From: an uncultured Helicobacteraceae bacterium
Lineage (GTDB): Bacteria; Campylobacterota; Campylobacteria; Campylobacterales; Sulfurimonadaceae
Length of the DNA stretch: 7,322 nt
Reading direction: 5' to 3'
NCBI GenBank assembly: GCA_903903705.1
Contig: CAIUZU010000403.1
Span: 1 to 7,322, forward strand
Shown: one piece after another, positions 6,099 to 7,322 of the stretch
Layout of the letters: every line of letters begins with the position of its first letter
How positions within the stretch are numbered: position 1 is the first letter of the stretch
The notes under the pieces: generated by a model
Seen by the model: only the letters and a program-made list of their open reading frames with translations
Database searches by the model: none
What the model was told of the DNA's origin: nothing
Translations under genes and position numbers: made by a program

Positions 6099-7160
6099 GT
6101 GATACTACTCGGCTCTACAGGTTCTATCGGTGTAAATACGCTTGAAGTTGCAAAAAAATTTTCAATTTCAGTTGAAGTGCTTGTAGCAGGCAACAATATA
6201 GATCTCTTAAACTCCCAGATAAAAGAACACAATCCAAAAACAGTCGTTGTCGCAAACAAAGAAGATGTTTACAGAGTGGAACATCCTCATGTTTTTTATG
6301 GACAAGAAGCAATTTTAGATGTTATAAAAAACTCCTCAAGTGAGTTAGTGGTAAATGCGCTTGTCGGGTTTTTGGGACTTCGCCCGACACTCACCGCCCT
6401 TGAATACAAAAAAAGAGTAGCTCTTGCCAACAAAGAGTCACTCGTTGCATGTGGCGCATTTATAGACACCACAAAAATCCAGCCTATTGACAGCGAACAT
6501 TTCGGACTCTGGTACTTGATGCAAAACCGCCCCGTAGAGAAGATGATAATCACTGCAAGCGGCGGTGCATTTCGTGACTGGGAACTAGAGAGACTTCAAC
6601 ATGCGACGCTTGCAGATACGCAAAATCATCCAAACTGGTCAATGGGTCAAAAAATAACCATTGACAGTGCAACGATGGTAAATAAAATCTTTGAACTCTT
6701 AGAGGCAAGATGGCTATTTGGCGAGGGATGTTACGATGCCATAATCGAAACTAAGTCACTCATCCATGCACTTATCGACTTTAAAGACGGCTCAACCACC
6801 GCACACTTTGCACATGCCAGCATGCAGCTCCCCATCGCTTTCGCACTTGATGGCAAGATGCAAGAAAATATCCTACCACATGTAGATCTGCTCAAAGTAG
6901 GCTCTTTGGAATTTCGCGAGATAACGACTGACAGATACCCGATTTGGCAGATAAAAGATGAACTTCTAAAAAACCCGTCTCGTGGCGTAGTCGTAAATGC
7001 CGCAAACGAAGCTGCCATCGAGAAGTTTATTTCAGGAAAAATCGGTTTTATGGATATAGCAAAAACAATCATTCAAGCATACGAAAAGTTTGACACTTTG
7101 CCAAAAAGCGTTGATGATGTGTTTGCTCTTGATGAAGAGGTTAGGGGTTTTATAAGATAG
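6099..7160 (+). CDS. dxr: 1-deoxy-D-xylulose 5-phosphate reductoisomerase
   Basis: A 353-residue cytosolic enzyme (also called IspC) that converts DXP to 2-C-methyl-D-erythritol 4-phosphate with NADPH and a divalent metal, the committed step of the MEP isoprenoid pathway and the target of fosmidomycin. Visible motifs: NADPH loop GSTGSIG (5-11), ALANKESLV (108-116), metal site DSEHFGLW (131-138, D131 and E133), ASGGAFRD (153-160), HPNWSMGQKITIDSATM (177-193), NKIFE (195-199, third metal ligand E199), and NAANEAAIEKF (300-310). The usual glycine after NK is replaced by I197; I recall Leu there in Helicobacter. The GTG start directly follows the cdsA stop, and the nucleotide loop only 4 residues in shows that nothing is missing. 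The ribosome binding site is weak, consistent with coupling to cdsA. Length is normal for Campylobacterota. Confidence 0.96.
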   Translation: MILLGSTGSIGVNTLEVAKKFSISVEVLVAGNNIDLLNSQIKEHNPKTVVVANKEDVYRVEHPHVFYGQEAILDVIKNSSSELVVNALVGFLGLRPTLTALEYKKRVALANKESLVACGAFIDTTKIQPIDSEHFGLWYLMQNRPVEKMIITASGGAFRDWELERLQHATLADTQNHPNWSMGQKITIDSATMVNKIFELLEARWLFGEGCYDAIIETKSLIHALIDFKDGSTTAHFAHASMQLPIAFALDGKMQENILPHVDLLKVGSLEFREITTDRYPIWQIKDELLKNPSRGVVVNAANEAAIEKFISGKIGFMDIAKTIIQAYEKFDTLPKSVDDVFALDEEVRGFIR

Positions 7161-7165
7161 ATTTT

Positions 7166-7197
7166 GTATTTATATAGTATAAATACCTTTACTTTTA
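7166..7197 (+). terminator. Possible weak terminator after dxr
   Basis: GTATTTATA (7166-7174) and TATAAATAC (7178-7186) are perfect 9-base arms around TAG, followed by CTTTACTTTTAT. The stem begins 6 bases after the dxr stop. It is almost all A-T, so it would be weak as an intrinsic terminator. An operator is an alternative. Confidence 0.4.
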
Positions 7198-7271
7198 TAC
7201 GATGTCATAGTATAAAATCTCAAGTTATTATATTATTGCAACTTTTATTACAGAGTATAAAAGTGAGATTT
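7191..7271. repeat. Overlapping inverted repeats leading into the last ORF
   Basis: Three pairings compete for the same stretch. ACTTTTATAC (7191-7200) pairs with GTATAAAAGT (7255-7264). ACTTTTAT (7241-7248) pairs with ATAAAAGT (7257-7264) around an 8-base loop. AAATCTCA (7215-7222) pairs with TGAGATTT (7264-7271). The last two cover the GTG at 7263-7265. AGTATAAA occurs three times (7176, 7209, 7254). Confidence 0.6.
7193..7217. promoter_or_regulatory. 25-bp near-perfect palindrome, operator-like, containing a -10-like TATAAA
   Basis: TTTTATAC (7193-7200) mirrors GTATAAAA (7210-7217), and inside it ATG (7202-7204) mirrors CAT (7206-7208) around T7205. Of 12 pairs, 11 match (G7201/A7209 does not). 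The right arm contains TATAAA (7211-7216), which could be the -10 of a promoter starting near 7223 for the ORF at 7263. No T tract follows, so operator is favoured over terminator. Confidence 0.5.
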
Positions 7272-7322
7272 AATGATTTGGATTTGCAAAATTGGAGTAA
7301 ATTTTGCTTAGTTACAAAAAGT
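7263..7322 (+). CDS. Partial ORF, possible N-terminus of a DNA methyltransferase
   Basis: From the GTG at 7263 the frame stays open for 20 codons to the end of the window: VRFNDLDLQNWSKFCLVTKS. The pattern of NDL, a few residues, NW, and then TxS about ten residues later is what I remember from the start of some DNA N4-cytosine or N6-adenine methyltransferases (NDL...NWK...TDSLW). That is a resemblance over 20 residues only, with no catalytic motif in view. CAGAG (7251-7255) could be a weak ribosome binding site. The frame is the same as that of dxr and has no stop from 7161 on, but the upstream part is repeat-filled and unlikely to be coding. No function should be assigned without the rest of the gene. 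Confidence 0.35.
   Translation, partial: MRFNDLDLQNWSKFCLVTKS

Noticed and set aside
7273..7311. ATG-started 12-codon ORF near the right edge
   Set aside because: Very short and overlapped by the longer open frame from the GTG at 7263.
1..7322. CRISPR array, tRNA, rRNA, insertion sequence or integrase
   Set aside because: No regularly spaced repeats, cloverleaf-like segment, transposase or terminal inverted repeats were seen on either strand.

Overview
The window looks like a piece of a chromosome from a campylobacterotal (epsilonproteobacterial) bacterium, probably a free-living sulfur oxidiser such as a Sulfurimonas relative. The genus is inferred. The evidence is the low to moderate GC, the style of the CdsA and Dxr proteins (Dxr begins directly at its GSTGSIG nucleotide-binding loop and has the SEHFGLW block that I remember from Helicobacter and Campylobacter), and the gene order NFACT protein - small charged protein - cdsA - dxr. 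I recall that order from Campylobacter jejuni (Cj1349c to Cj1346c), from memory only. All genes lie on the + strand.

Left part (1-3610), accessory and defence-like. A PemK/MazF-type toxin (37-435) follows a perfect 9-bp-arm palindrome. It is followed by a 110-base gap whose first 44 bases are GC-rich and fold into hairpins. No protein antitoxin is visible in the window. Next come two overlapping genes: an SF2 DExH helicase/translocase (546-2459) and a protein with a C-terminal GIY-YIG (T5orf172/MUG113-like) nuclease domain (2456-3610). The two proteins share a short helical module, at the C-terminus of one and the N-terminus of the other, and look like parts of one anti-foreign-DNA machine.

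Middle and right part (3647-7160), core operon. An extended -10 promoter sits so close to the NFACT start that the mRNA may be leaderless. NFACT (RqcH/FbpA family, ribosome quality control) is followed 2 bases later by a 103-residue charged protein of unknown function. A perfect TATAAT and a good ribosome binding site then precede cdsA (CDP-diacylglycerol synthesis), which abuts dxr (first committed step of the MEP isoprenoid pathway). The operon thus joins a translation-rescue factor with membrane lipid and isoprenoid synthesis.

Right end (7161-7322). About 100 bases after dxr are packed with AT-rich inverted repeats built on one motif (TTTTATAC / GTATAAAA), including a 25-bp near-perfect palindrome. 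They lead into an ORF that opens at a GTG (7263) and runs off the window. Its 20 visible residues resemble the N-terminus of some DNA methyltransferases, a weak but suggestive hint that restriction/defence genes continue on this side.

Most notable candidates: the toxin with a structured downstream RNA, the helicase + GIY-YIG pair with its shared module and duplicated EDDPFGLL motif, and the competing hairpins over the last start codon.
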